In this document: positions 38,701 to 51,047 of the stretch, in pieces | How the letters are laid out: each line of letters opens with the position of its first letter | How positions within the stretch are numbered: the stretch's first letter is position 1 | Assembly (NCBI GenBank): GCA_020747015.1 | Contig: JAGTJM010000014.1 | Location: 310,001-374,000 of the forward strand | Reading direction: 5' to 3' | Length of the DNA stretch: 64,000 nt | From: Pyrenochaeta sp. MPI-SDFR-AT-0127 | Lineage: Eukaryota; Ascomycota; Dothideomycetes; Pleosporales; Cucurbitariaceae | The notes under the pieces: generated by a model | Databases searched by the model: none | Told to the model about the DNA's origin: nothing | Seen by the model: only the letters and a program-made list of their open reading frames with translations | Position numbers and translations under genes: made by a program

Positions 38701-38955
38701 TGTTTTGCATAAGACTGGCGAAGCAAGAGGCGGAATATAGGGAACAACAAAACGCCGAGAAACAAACCTTCTCTAGACTTGTCCGAGAGGGCGACACCTA
38801 ACACACTACACCTGCACACCGGAAAAGTTGTAGACATCGATAAAGACCGCGATGAAGGGTGTCTGGTCTCTTACACTCTTACATAGATAGGACTCTTCCG
38901 TCCCAGGGGTTGACTTCACCACCGGAGTACGTCTTCAGTCATGTCCGCCTCATCA

Positions 38956-40357
38956 TTATACCGAACGATACAACTTCCGGGACAAAGGTGGACCTGATAC
39001 AAGGTATGGATGCTTCCCACGATAATGTTTCAAGCGTGCGTCTTGCCTCTTGTAGCTCTTTTGGCAACCACTGGCTTCGCAAAGGTATGATCTCTCCTCT
39101 TGGCCTTCAACCTGACCATGCTTTAGTCGACGATGTCTTTGAAGATTGCCACGGCCATGAACACCAGTAAAAATTTTATCGCAACCTTCCACCCCACAAG
39201 TAAACGTCTCTTCATTAATTGATGAGGTGGGGCTCATATCCGAACGACTTGGCGAATGTAGATACTCATAAGAGGAGGCGGCATCCTTAGGAACCGACGG
39301 ACAACGACTTATCGTTTCCCTGCAAATTAGCCAAGATACAGCACACGTAAATGATCTCAACGAACCTTGGAAGACCTGCAGTCTGTAGAGCGTGTCTGCC
39401 ATGCTGTGGAGAGCTCGACCTGACATTTCTGTCCCAAGCCGGTTGCGTTACTGTCAAGTTTGTGTCCGGCATTCCCCGATGAGGAATATCAGGGATGGTT
39501 TCTGAATTCATTGCTCTTATGTTATTCAAGGCCGAGGACCCGTTTTGAGCGTATTCGACGGAAGACCGACCATCCATCGACGCTTGATAGTCTTTGGGTA
39601 AAGGGTGACCGGGCCAAGCTGCTGAAATCTGCTGAGGGTTATTGTGCGCTGGACCTTGCTGGTGGTACCCGTTCGTTGGGCTTTCGTGTTTCGTCGCTGC
39701 TCCATGGTCCCAAGCCTCACTAAAATCCCCTTGAGGGGATGTTAAGATCGATTTGAAATGCAGATTAGGCTGATTGAACGAATGGGGTCTGTTGTTAGGC
39801 AGCTCTGATGTCCTGTGTCCATATTGCGCAGGTTCATTATACGTTGAGCTAGGATCAATGGCCTCATCAGAAGCCAACTTAGTCCCCTTCCGTGTTATGT
39901 TATCGAACAGTAGGTTTTCGAGAATGCCACCCTGCTCTGTGCGGTCGTGAGTGTTGTGGTAGTTGATCCTAAAATGGGTTGGCTCTGGATTGCCATATGT
40001 ATGGACTGAACCGCAGCCATCATCATTCTGGTTCATGGGCAGCTGGTATTCATTACTAAACTGCTGGACGGTATTTGAGCTCGCTGGATAACTCGGGATC
40101 ATTGCGGTAACTAGACCCCCCGTCGGGTCTAAGAGGCTAGGCGTGCCGACGTTGGCATCACCGTAAGGTCGAGACCTGTTTCGGTCTTGATTTTGGCGGT
40201 GACAAGGAGAGGTGTTCGGGGTTTTTTTAGGTATTGAGTAATCCTCTATGGGCAGAAGAGGCTGCAAGGTTTCGTCTTGATGGTTTAAGTCGTTGGGCGA
40301 GGACTGATCCATACGACTTGAACCAGTGATAGCTGGATACTTGCCGCTACGAGGCAT
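38956..40357 (-). CDS. Two-finger C2H2 zinc-finger protein C (probable transcription factor)
   Basis: Exons 40357-39366 and 39319-38956 give 451 residues. The frame is open further upstream but has no ATG there; 40357 (MPRSGKYPAITGSS) is the first. The intron is 46 nt with a GTTCGT donor, GCTAAT branch and TTGCAG acceptor, joining QTAGLPR to ETISRCPSVPKD in phase 2. The body is N/Q/H/S/P-rich. Finger 1 is C372-x4-C377-x15-H393-x4-H398 (HGRGNLQRHRRLKH); finger 2 is C411-x4-C416-x12-H429-x4-H434 (SYKRQDARLKHYRGKH). EAIDPSSTY at 165-173 matches EAINPSSTY of gene B. The finger-2 stretch is nearly the same as in B (RQDAR.xHYR), so B and C look closest in the fingers. The gene faces away from gene D across 6 kb. 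Confidence 0.83.
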
Positions 40358-43300
40358 GTCGCTTGACGATAGTCGGATTGTCTTCGTCACAATAATTATG
40401 TCTGGCTTCAGCAAAGCCCGGCACTGCACAGCTCTTTTATCCTGCGATGACTGTTTGGTAAACACAGGATAGCACAGGGAACGACTGTCAAATGCGTTTA
40501 GCTTCGATTTGGCTGTTGTCCTGTACACGACGTTTTTGGGCCTTGTTCGGAACCGCTACGTTAATTCGGCGATACTGGAAGGCGATTCGTTGCCCGGCGA
40601 CTGTCCTAACTTTTGATGATGACTGGGCTGGCGGACTACGGAGACGAGTACTAAGACTGAGGCGTGCGTAAAGAGAGCTATGATCAAAAGGACAGCCAGG
40701 GGATCTCGAAGAAAGGGAAGGAGGAGGGAAAGCAGCTGCAGGCTGAGTGAAGAGCCTTGCTGCATGGGAGGCTTTGTGGTCACAGGGGGACCAATAATGC
40801 GAAGACGAGGACCAAAGACCGAAATAAGCCCCAATAATCTTGAAGACAACACTTAAAGACTTAGGCAACGATATGTTCTCGTTCTACTGAGGTTGGAGTT
40901 GTGAGGCTTGCGTTGTGAGGGGACAATGCACCCTGCTCTCCACGAGCGCAATCCCTCTCAATATCCGTTTACAATATACTTGGTACCGATCATGAGAAAG
41001 AGCAGGAGTGGCGGTGAATAATGTCCCTATTCAAGAGTCCACGTCGACGAGATATGCGTGGTTAAGCGTTCGAATGGGTGGTGTCGGCACATTGACGACC
41101 GTTGAAGTAAACCAGATCCTTTGTGCGGACGCGCTGTCTTGATTAGCGATAGCCAACAAGGAACATTGCAATGCTTCCAGAACCTTCAACTGGGAACACG
41201 AAGCAGATGGCGGTGTGCCGTGCAGAACAGGTGGCAGAGAGATTACGCTGCTCTCGTCTTCTATTGCTTGCCCCGAAGATCACTTTGGACGAGTAGGCAT
41301 TGAGTAATGAGCGGGCGCTTGCACGAACAAGGCATCAACAATCATCTCAACGCCCACGAGACCAACTACACCTTTCTGAGACATTACAGATACCAGACAG
41401 GCCCTCATGCCCTTACACGCTTCGTGACTCTAGGCCGCGGTGTCATATCCCCGGCAACAGTATCTGGTATCTAGTGTGATCTCAGCTGGTTCCCTTCCTG
41501 ACAAGGCCCCCGGCCTGTTAGCGGTGGGTCCTGTATCTTGGAGACCCAATGGAGTGCGCCGATGGTCAGTGGAAAGGCCGTTGTGACCCGATGCAGATAC
41601 GTCGAACAAGCATAAGCGTTTGTTTGCGGTCTGTACGGCTGAATGAACTTTTTGAAAGACCCAGGTTCAGCACAGGCTGACAGGCGCGAAAATCGGGAAG
41701 ACTTCTCTGAGGGGAAAGCCTTGGGGGAACAGATGAGGAGCAAGGACAAGCCAGGCCAACACAGAAGGCGGGGAAAGGGCTGCCAAAAGAGCATCCGTGT
41801 TAATAGCCTTCTGGCGAGAGTGACGAGTATATGCGATGGGCATTATGCATCCTTCATGCCACCCACTACTCTGATTAATGTCCGCAATAAGAAGTCCTAT
41901 CGAAACTTTCCTTCTCGGTGGAAGGATCGTCATCAGTGCAGGATCGCTCACTCTTACCCTACCCGTGCTGCAGCGTACCTGTTGGCACCCCCATTCCATG
42001 CACTCGGTCACACAAATCCATTAGTCCCCAGGTGAAAGGGGTGCAGCAATCGCTGTGCATCACCGGACTGTACATTTTGTAAGGAGGCTTAGATGACATA
42101 TTACTTGCAGGCATCGTGGATCACTCGCGGATTGTTCCCCACAACTCGCTTGTGGCTTCTCCTAGTTTTGTTCCGTTTTTCTCCTTGCCGCCTTCTAGGC
42201 TGTGGTCATAAATTACCTGGGTAGAGGGTGAAGCGGCACTTAGGAGCCGATGTGCCACATGTGCAGGTGGGTATCGAGTACTATACCCTCTGCGTGTCAC
42301 GAGTGACTCGATTGAGAGAATACTTCCAAGAACAGAACACCAGGGTGGAGGGCAGAAATCACATGGACTTCACGACCAATCACTTTCCCATCGTCTTTGA
42401 GCCTCCTCATATGTATGAATAATCCGCATTATATACCCATGTGTGTTCTCTAAGCCGTTCGCAGTCACCTCGCATAAGGGGGCTTCATCACAAAGCACCA
42501 TTTTCGTTAGCAGTTGCAAGGGAGTCCTGTCTACCGCTGTGGCTATTGGCGCGTACTGAAAGTGCTAGCCTATCAGTCGGCTTGCCGAAAACAAGGTGAA
42601 CACCTGTCGAAGATAGGGACCACTTGGCAGTGGTCTGATGAGACTGAACATCGGGTTCTTCCAGTGGCTGCCCGTTGGCGTTGCCGAAGCAAGTATCATG
42701 AACTCCTTTGAGGAAACTTTGGCGACAGGGAATCGCCGTCTCAAGGAACGCTAACAGACTAAGCGCACGACATAGCACGGCGACTTGATGGCAATGGGTG
42801 GCGCTAGGAAGCGCACGTCCTGATGTGAAATCACCTGGAGACTGCCGTGGGCTATCCAAACAGCCACGCGCGCAGCAACAAGCCTGGGGCATGGGCAGGG
42901 CGGACACCCCGCCCCAACAGCATGGGTCCAATCATTCAGCTATTGCACGCTTTTGGAACCAATCCGTCAGCGAACCTGGCAGCACTATACTAGATCTACT
43001 GGAGCAGGGTGACGAGATCCACGATTGCCATCATCACGTTTCTCTACGATACTGAGTAGGGCTAGTCGCTCGCCAATCCCGGCCCGATTTCCACCCGCGA
43101 AACGGCGTCACTACGGTACCGTGGTTGTGAAGCTGAATGGAAGGCGTTATTGCGTTCTCAGCGCTTATTCTGGGACGGGCCGGGGAGATGCATTTACGCT
43201 AGTGAAGGGTTCCCCTTCAATGCACCTCGAAAGTTGAATGCACCTCTAGAGACTGTGGTGAGCTGTGGTAGTGTGACCAAGCGCTTGCAGCGGAAGGCTT

Positions 43301-46300
43301 GTAGAATCTGTGATGTATCCAATCCGAGTAAGCAGGCAAGCAACTGCATGATGTCTTGCCAATGCACTTACAAGTTTGGTTCAAAGCATAGGTCCCGCAC
43401 GGTCACCACACAGCGAACACGCCTCAGGGTTGCACGTCTCAGGCATCTCCTACCAGGCATAGGATCGATGCTACCAAAGCGTACAGCTTCAACTATGATC
43501 GTATTACACTTGGACATGTTCAACCCATATCGGCCCTCTCTGGCTGCTGCCACGCAAATCGTGACTATCAAACTCGTACACGCCAAAGTAAAAGTTGGTG
43601 ACGTCGCCGATTTGGCATACGGCCCGCGCAGGCAAGGGGTAGTAGCAAATGGATACGAGCCACCCTCATGGCGTTCATTAGGACTGCCCTGCAATATTGG
43701 CACAAAAGCTCCGTCGTCTATTAGCTTCGTTTATCTCCAGCTCTTCCGGTGTTTCCGGCCAACAGGTTATCCGAGTACAGATGCAATTTACTAGGGTGGT
43801 GGCATTGTTCCGATTTTGGTTCGACGAGGTAACCCAGTCTACCGCTGCCCTATGACCCACCTTTCCCGCATCGCAATATCATCAGTCTAGGGTTGCCACA
43901 CTTTGTGTTGTTAGAACCCTGAACAGCCCCACTTGGAAGGAAGCGTCTTGCCTAGCTCATCAGGGTTGTCTACTCAGCTGGGTTGCATACGCAGACGAAC
44001 GAGCGTGTGGGGTCCACACCAATTACCGGTAGCCTTGCAACTTGCTGCGGTTCATTGCATCCTGAGCCGCGTCCCAACCACGCACTTTCCCTGATTATCT
44101 CGAACATGCTGTCGTGCATATTCAGCTGCGTGCCATCCCTTGGCTGATCCATAACCTCATCTGGCATTCTGATGTTCATGCCCCCAGAGGATCTTCAGCC
44201 TCGGCCCAAGTTTCCAGGGCTAGTCTCCTCAAAATGGTCTGTAGCGCGCGCCAAAGTGGTCCTGATCGTATCCGTGGAGCTGAAAGCCCGGGGCCATACT
44301 TGCGAGATACAAAGCCATTGCAAGGATAGGCGAGATGGTGTTGACTTTGCAGTTTCGAGCAGTAGCCTCTAGCCGCTAATGCGAACGTGGCCCGTCCCAT
44401 CTCAATACTAGTGGCAGGGGGATGAATTTCAAGCTATGGAGGATAGTCGGCATCAAATGTGAGCTCGATAGCTGCTTTACATAGAGAATTCGGCCGGGGT
44501 GGCTGGTTTGTTGAGCCGGCATCCTCGAGACCCATGCCCCCGTACATGGTGTGCTTGATAATGCTAGCAACTCTCTAACAGTTGAACTATCAGAAGTACT
44601 CTAAGGCTTATCCTTATTAAATAGCAAATGCAATGCGAACAAAGTACCGTATGGCTAGAGCAGCAATCTGCTTTCTTAATGATGTTGCCCTCCTCCATTT
44701 CTGCCGCGAAGATAAGGCTGGAAGGCACCTATGAATTCGTCCCAGCTTCCAAATCGGGATCGTTTGATAATCTCTTACCGTTCAAGTGGAAGCGCGGCAT
44801 GCACTTTGTCATGGGGCGTATGCAGCAAGCCCTTATTGTGGCGGACCCTGAGGCAGGTTGAGTGGGACTGTATGTAAAGCAGAGCTACTGCTCTTTGCCA
44901 GAAAAAGTTCCGACCTCGCTTCCCAAGACTTGCACACATCTTGTAACAAATGCTTGTGGTCTACCAAATTCGTTGATATACTTGCAATACGTTAGGCTCC
45001 TCTGCTTCATTTGCTCCGCTAGTCGCTCTTCTACCCACCCACCCATTGTAGTCAATCATTCGAGGCAGACACGATGACAAGCAACTTCAACATATCAACC
45101 AACCTCGTGGCCACCTGGCTCGCACACTGCCGCTGCCCCCTTCGCCGCCGCCGTCTCTACCTTTAGTGAGCCTTGCATTCCTTTTCCATGTCTGGCATCT
45201 TCCTTGAGCCGAACTGTGGTCCTCCTTGCAGGAATCAACTAAAGGTGGGGTTGCTGCGAGCCCTAGGCCAGATTCAGCATGGCCATCGGAGTGCACCGAG
45301 ACCAAGGGCGGTGATGTAGTGTCAGCATCATGGAGTATAGTGTTGTTGGCTCGATGAAATCGTAGCTTACGCCTCATGGTATGACAGATTATTAAAGACC
45401 TCTCAAGGACTGTTGATATACCCTGGAGTGGTTGGTCTCTCCCAAGCGATCGGCCTATCATGAGTATGAGTATGAGGCTAAGATCGAGGCTAAGTTTCAG
45501 TATTCCCTGGGCAATACAGGTGAATGGCCTCACCGCCTGGAGAATGTCTCATATACTTTCTCAAGTATATCGACTGAATGATGCGTCCATGATATACGCA
45601 GTATTTAGCAGTGTATGGTTTGAAAGTCCGCGGTGCTGCCGGTACAAAGGCATTGGCGCTAACTTCCGAAATCGCAAGGGCCGCAGCAACTCGAATGTCG
45701 AAAGTGAGGCAAACTATTCGTCCTTGTCTATAGCAGTCTTCAAATGCTTCCGGTTCGTCAACTCCGCCTTGTACCGTTCCTGTTGGGTGCTGATCTTCCC
45801 AGAGTCTTCAACCTTGAGCAGACACATTGAACCCGTGCTTGGCAGCGCAACACCGCCTCCTCCATCGTTGTCGTACCCTCTCTTTCAAACTTTGCAGGAC
45901 CGCCTCGTAGTATTTCCATCAGGACTGGCAAAGGAGGGGGGTCCTCCACCAGACAAGGCTGCTTTTTGTACCCCTGCTCTCTAGCGTCACCTAGACACCG
46001 CAACATCTCTTGGACCAGACCGCCTCAGACGACACAACACAAGACCATCCACCTTTCCATCAAAGTACACTCCTAGATCAGCCTGCAGTCATCTTTCATC
46101 GCCGACCCTGTTGTCGCAAGGGTGTGGCGAGCTGCACCCAGCTTCAAAACGCCCTCCTCCGAGCACATCTTCCCTTAAAAGTCGGCCCCTGGAAGAGAGT
46201 CCATCGCGGACTTGACGGCAGTATCAAAAGGCAATTATACAGCCTCTGGCGATCATCCTCCGTAGCCATAGACTGTCCCGCCACACATTTCCGGCCACAG

Positions 46301-46366
46301 GTTGCGATCAACTTGGATTGCCCTTGCCCCCCACTCGGTGACGGCAGATAACGCCAGGAGGGCTCG
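40358..46366. other. 6 kb between divergent zinc-finger genes C and D
   Basis: The parts next to both genes are pyrimidine-rich in the direction of transcription (about 40860 down to 40600 for C; 45830-46330 for D), suggesting long leaders. The middle holds open frames up to 214 codons (43150-43794) without any motif. No tRNA, repeat array or transposon fragment is recognised. Confidence 0.45.
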
Positions 46367-47749
46367 ATGGACAACCAATACAATCCCTGGAATGCACATA
46401 GTCCTCCTTACGGTGACCGAAGTATCTCAGATGCGATGGACCCAAACTCTCAACAAGGGCTAGGACAGTATGAGGTGTCTGGCACCCATGGATACGCCAG
46501 TGGATTCCAAGACCACAGCATACAAACAGCCAGATATGATATAGCATATCAGCAGGCCGTTCGTGATCCAGCCCAGCACCACCGTGAGCAGTGGCACATT
46601 CCTCAGGCTGAGCAGAATAGTTGGCACAACCATCTGGCTTCTGATGGTGGTCTAGCCTCGCCTGAGGATTGGATTCCGCGTAGTCCACAGCCCCCCCAGA
46701 GTTATACACAACCCGAAATGGAGATGGACCACGAACAGGACCGCTACGTCGGCAGCGTTTATTCTGGAGAGGAGTCGACGGCTCCTGGACCAGTTAGCGA
46801 CACCATCCCGGATCGAGTAGAATATGGAGCACCATTTTCTCATGAGTCTTCTCAGCATACTGGAGATTACTCCTCGCTTCCGGATTCCGATCTCTCTATA
46901 TTGATGGAATTTGTGGTAAAAGAATCAAATGGCTCGCCGTGGTCAGTTCTTAACACGACACAAGATCGACGCTCGGTGACTGAGCAGGCGCAGATGCCAA
47001 AGTCTCTGTGGGGAACGGAAATATCCCACGATAGTGCTTCAAGCGACATAAACAATGGCGCTCCCTCGACAATGTCCATCGTTCCTTCGTCGACATCAGC
47101 GTCGTCCTTATGTCAAAACATGGAGAGTAGTATGGCAACCATCGTGCCCCCTGCATCTCAAGGTTCCTTAGAGCCGAACAACCACAATCGTCTTGCAGGG
47201 GAGCCTCAGCAGATTCTCGAGAGCTATTCACAGGGTAACTCGGATTTTGGGATGCTGCCGCAAGGAAGGTCCCTTGAGCAGTATGGTTCGGACCAGAAGC
47301 AACCACAAAATGCTCAACACTTGTAGGTCAACACTACACTCGATACTCTGCCGAAAACTGACCCGAACAGGTCCCCCAATAATGCTCGCTCCCCTTCTGT
47401 GCGCAGACTTTCAAGTTCTATCACTGGATCCCCACGCCCAACAACTTCGACCACATCTGGTGTGATCTACTGCAAGGACTGTGACTGTGAATTCACAGGC
47501 AAATACCGGCAGGGAACGTTAAACAGACACGTGAGACAGAAGCACAGTGGTCACGCTCTGACGTACCCCTGCGAGAGCGTTGGCTGCAACAAGACGTACA
47601 CAAGGAGTGATTACCGGCGCAACCATTATAAAAGATATCATCCGGAGCTCCTCGAAGCTTCATCAAGGCAACAGGATCGGGATGTTGCTCATACCGGGCC
47701 GGGAGTTCTGAGCGCGCCGTCACACTCATGGAGCCAACTTCAAGGGTAA
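46367..47749 (+). CDS. Two-finger C2H2 zinc-finger protein D (probable transcription factor)
   Basis: Exons 46367-47322 and 47371-47749 give 444 residues. The start MDNQYNPWNAHSPPYGD is the first ATG in frame. The 48 nt intron (gtaggt, CTGAC branch, GAACAG) is in phase 2 and joins NAQHL to SPNNARSPSV. The N-terminal two thirds are Q/S/H-rich with acidic patches, as in many activation regions. Finger 1 is C353-x2-C356-x15-H372-x4-H377 (KYRQGTLNRHVRQKH); finger 2 is C386-x4-C391-x12-H404-x4-H409 (TYTRSDYRRNHYKRYH). PWSVLNTTQDRR (191-202) and NMESSMATI (251-259) match segments of gene B at nearly the same spacing (60 versus 62 residues), so B and D descend from one gene beyond the shared fingers. 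Confidence 0.83.
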
Positions 47750-50700
47750 CCACTTGCCTTCACACCCAAATATCCGAAATCCCAGAACCAAAACTAGCTC
47801 TTGCACTGTCTCCCTCATAAAGAGAAACCACGCTGATGTCCTGGTACTGAAAAGCCTGCATCGCTGGCCTGAACTTGCTCGTTTATTAAGGCATACAAGG
47901 CGTTTGTCAAGTCCTGCGATTATTTTCCCTTTGCTACATTCTCTGATAGTATCTTACGGCCTCAGTCTCATCCCTTTAGCGAACGCTTGGTCCCCCTCTT
48001 CTCGTTCATTTTTTATGTCAACAACTTTCCCCAAAGGTCCACAAGAAAATTCGTTTGGCCCATCGTGGATTGCACATGACGATCGTTTATTGAGTTTTTT
48101 TTGGGATTTTATTCATGGTTATGGTCGGCGTTTGGTATACGTTTTGATCAACAGGTGTGATATTGTTACGTGGCGTTGTTCGGTGTACCGGGCACAAGGT
48201 AAAAGGCTACACCTGGGAAGGGAGGCCGGCTAGACAAGGCAACCATCAGAGACTGGCGTGTGTGGGCGTCGACATGGGGAATTCCACGAGTAAGAGCTTG
48301 CAGGTCGGCGTGTGTCTCTTCAGGATGGGTCGTTCTTGTCTTTGGAGGACGGTAAAATCATGTCGTCGAGGTACGAGGAAGGTCTGTTTATAATAACGCT
48401 AGTTTCTTAGCTCGAAGGGGAACCATGGGTTCCGTTCCTAACAAAGTTAATCGCACGGACACCTCATTTCTCTAATACGCACCGACATTGTGCTGCTCAA
48501 GTCGTTCGGCCCTCCAGGCCAGCCTTTATTGACAATCATGTCCCTCCCGCGTGACCTGTAGCGAAGGCTTGGGGTCGATGTTGCCTCCTATGAGCGACGA
48601 CACGTTGGCGATGCCTTGCGGTAGTAGGTGAGATTGTGTCGAAAGAGCTTGATCTGGTAGCTGCGAACGCATGACAGGATCGGTTTCGGATGCAGATGAG
48701 GGGCCGACGGTGATACACAATGCTGTCATACTGTGTTCCGGCTCTCCAGAGCCCGTATCAGTGTTGTTCAGTGTTCCTAAACATTAGGCCGTGGGGGGCG
48801 AGGGCTGCTAAGAGAAAAACAAGGCCGGGCGATCATGTCCTCGAACGTGAAAGTGAAGCAACCAAGGCACATATGGTATACGATGGACCCAGCCTTTAGT
48901 ATTGTGTCTTTTCTTTTTGCTTTTGCATGTCCAAGGTAAGAATTACCTTCGAGCTCACGCGCACGGCGGCCCGGTAGGTTCTTGTACATGCAGGTCAGGA
49001 TGGTCCCTTCCCTACAAAGAGCAAGTTTTCCGATACTACCTTCTACACACACGCTTTTGACTCGTCCTTCTATCTTTGATTGGTCACAGCGACCTCGAAG
49101 ACTTGAACGCAATCGCTAAAGCCTCCTGAATGATGTGGTGGGCTTCCACACCGCCATGTTGGTGTGACACCATCTGTCTATTGTTTGGTGCTGAATCTGC
49201 TCAACCTTACTAGATGAAAGCCTACCTACCTATTGCCCTACACTATCCCATACTGTCGGCTTGAGTTCTGCAGTTTACAGCCTCACTGTGACGTGTCGAT
49301 AGAGGTCATACGCACATCTCCTTGAGCTAGGACAAGACGAGCCCGCGAAGATCCCATTTGGCCACCGTTGTGCAGAGTCCTTGCATAAAAGAAGCATCAC
49401 CATCTTTAGCATCAGATGAGTACCGGTGAGTCTCAGCAAATCATTCTGTCTGCGCTATAGAGCATACGCAGACTCCTATTCATGCGAGTCATAGCCCAAT
49501 GGAGGCTTTGAATCCCTACATCCAGGCCTTTGGCCTGCTCGCCGTCGGCATAGAACAATATAAAGCGACCTATAACCTCGAGACATCTTCATTCTATGGA
49601 CTTCGTTCAGCTTCCCCTGTTCAAGCGAGGAACAGCATGTCATCAACAGTGGCGATAGTCTCAGCCACTTTGCGTAATATTCGCCTCCCCGTGAAAGGTA
49701 CATTCGGATGTACGCGGCAGACGCTTATCGAACTTCAGAGGATTGATTTTTGACAAATGTGAAGACACATCACCTCATGAAGGGCTTCCTTGTCGGGACG
49801 TTAGTTGATACTGCCTGAGGCGACAAGGCTCAGATGTGCGCAGCACTGCACATGCGAAGCGAACCTAGTCGAAACGCGTTGTCGTCTCTTATCAGCAAAT
49901 CAAAGACCAAATTCTGGACTGTTCCCTGCGAACAATCATACCAACAACAGCTCACTTTCTCGATATGCCGTATTTTGGCATGATTGCATCACAGGGACAC
50001 TGTCATCGGGTCTGGACAAGTCATACTCCTAAAATACGACCATTTTCTTGAATGGTGCCCAAATTTCGACCCGGGCTGACACGACTCTTCACGCACTCCA
50101 CGTATTCATCGTAAAAAGTCTCATCAGTGCGCCCTGCATAAATCAATACCGCTCTCGGGCTTATACCTGGAGAAAGAGCGCGATATCTCGGTGGAGTGAG
50201 CAGAGACGAACAGTTGTGAGGACTCAAAGATGAGCTCAGATTTGGCTATCAGGGGATTCTTCTCGCTTAGTCCTGGAGCACCCGAGTGGGTTTTTTGTGA
50301 CTTGTTCAAATACCAGTGTTTTCTAGCACAACGCGATTGTGGAGTGTTTTTGGTTCTGTGCAAGAGATGACCTGTTCCCCTTTAAGTCTCAACCACCAGA
50401 ACGAAAGGCTCATATAGCACGGCGCTTGACAAGCGCAACTTTCCATTCTCGGACCTATCAAGCACCCTTGTTGCCGTCCCATTGGCTGTTAATGTGCAAG
50501 AGCACACGTTCTCGTAATGCGATCATGGTGACCCTGATCAACGAACCACTATCACGAGAAGGATAGAAGTTGGCGCGATCTTGTACAGAAATACGTCGAA
50601 TTAAGCATACACTGTGTCTCACATCTAGCGAAGACTTAACCGGACCTTGGGGTCTTAGTTTGACACGTCGGCCTCAGGCACTCATGGTCACATGGAGGCC

Positions 50701-51047
50701 GCCACGCCTCGTGGCCTTTGCCCTTCTCATGCTTTGGTACCCAACAAGGGACCATTCTATACACTTTCATCCTACTAGCTTACTGCTTTACGTTGCCAGC
50801 TCATCGACCCAGCAGGCCGGTATTTTCACTCCTCCCTCCCATTCTCGATGGCTGGCTTCCAAGCGCAAAGCTGCCCAAGTTCCGTGTTGGACTTCTACCA
50901 CTAACAAGAGGTTGTCTGGTCAATGGAGATGCTTGGTATGGAGAGCCGGCATCCACATGGAGGAAGCTTTTCTGACGCGTTCCTCCGAGTACTGGGAGGC
51001 GGCTTCGGTGCGCCAGGGACGGAGTCTCGACTAGAGCAGATTCTGAG
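47750..51047. other. 3.3 kb without a supported gene, right edge of the sparse island
   Basis: Nothing recognisable. Frames near 50570-51118 on the plus strand run into the 3' end of the HEI10 gene and are probably its shadows or chance. Confidence 0.45.

Larger units (their letters stand above)
33176..38955. other. 5.8 kb between convergent zinc-finger genes B and C
   Basis: Mostly uninterpretable sequence with no conserved frame. Visible items are a polypyrimidine tract (33418-33505), an 18 bp palindrome (33755-33772) and one weak small-gene candidate (35471-35760). Confidence 0.45.

Noticed and set aside
39287..39365. Read-through end of zinc-finger gene C (stop at 39287)
   Set aside because: Loses both fingers; the 46 nt intron restores the family C-terminus.
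43150..43794. 214-codon open frame between zinc-finger genes C and D
   Set aside because: Composition looks random, with no domain; antisense frames are equally open.
50684..51034. 116-codon ATG frame with a hydrophobic start resembling a signal peptide
   Set aside because: Abuts the HEI10 3' end, has no downstream domain, and neighbouring frames look equally open.
18497..51047. Repeat-induced point mutation or decayed transposons as the cause of the sparse island
   Set aside because: By eye the DNA is not AT-rich or TpA-heavy, and no terminal repeats or polymerase/transposase fragments were found; a computed RIP index would be decisive.
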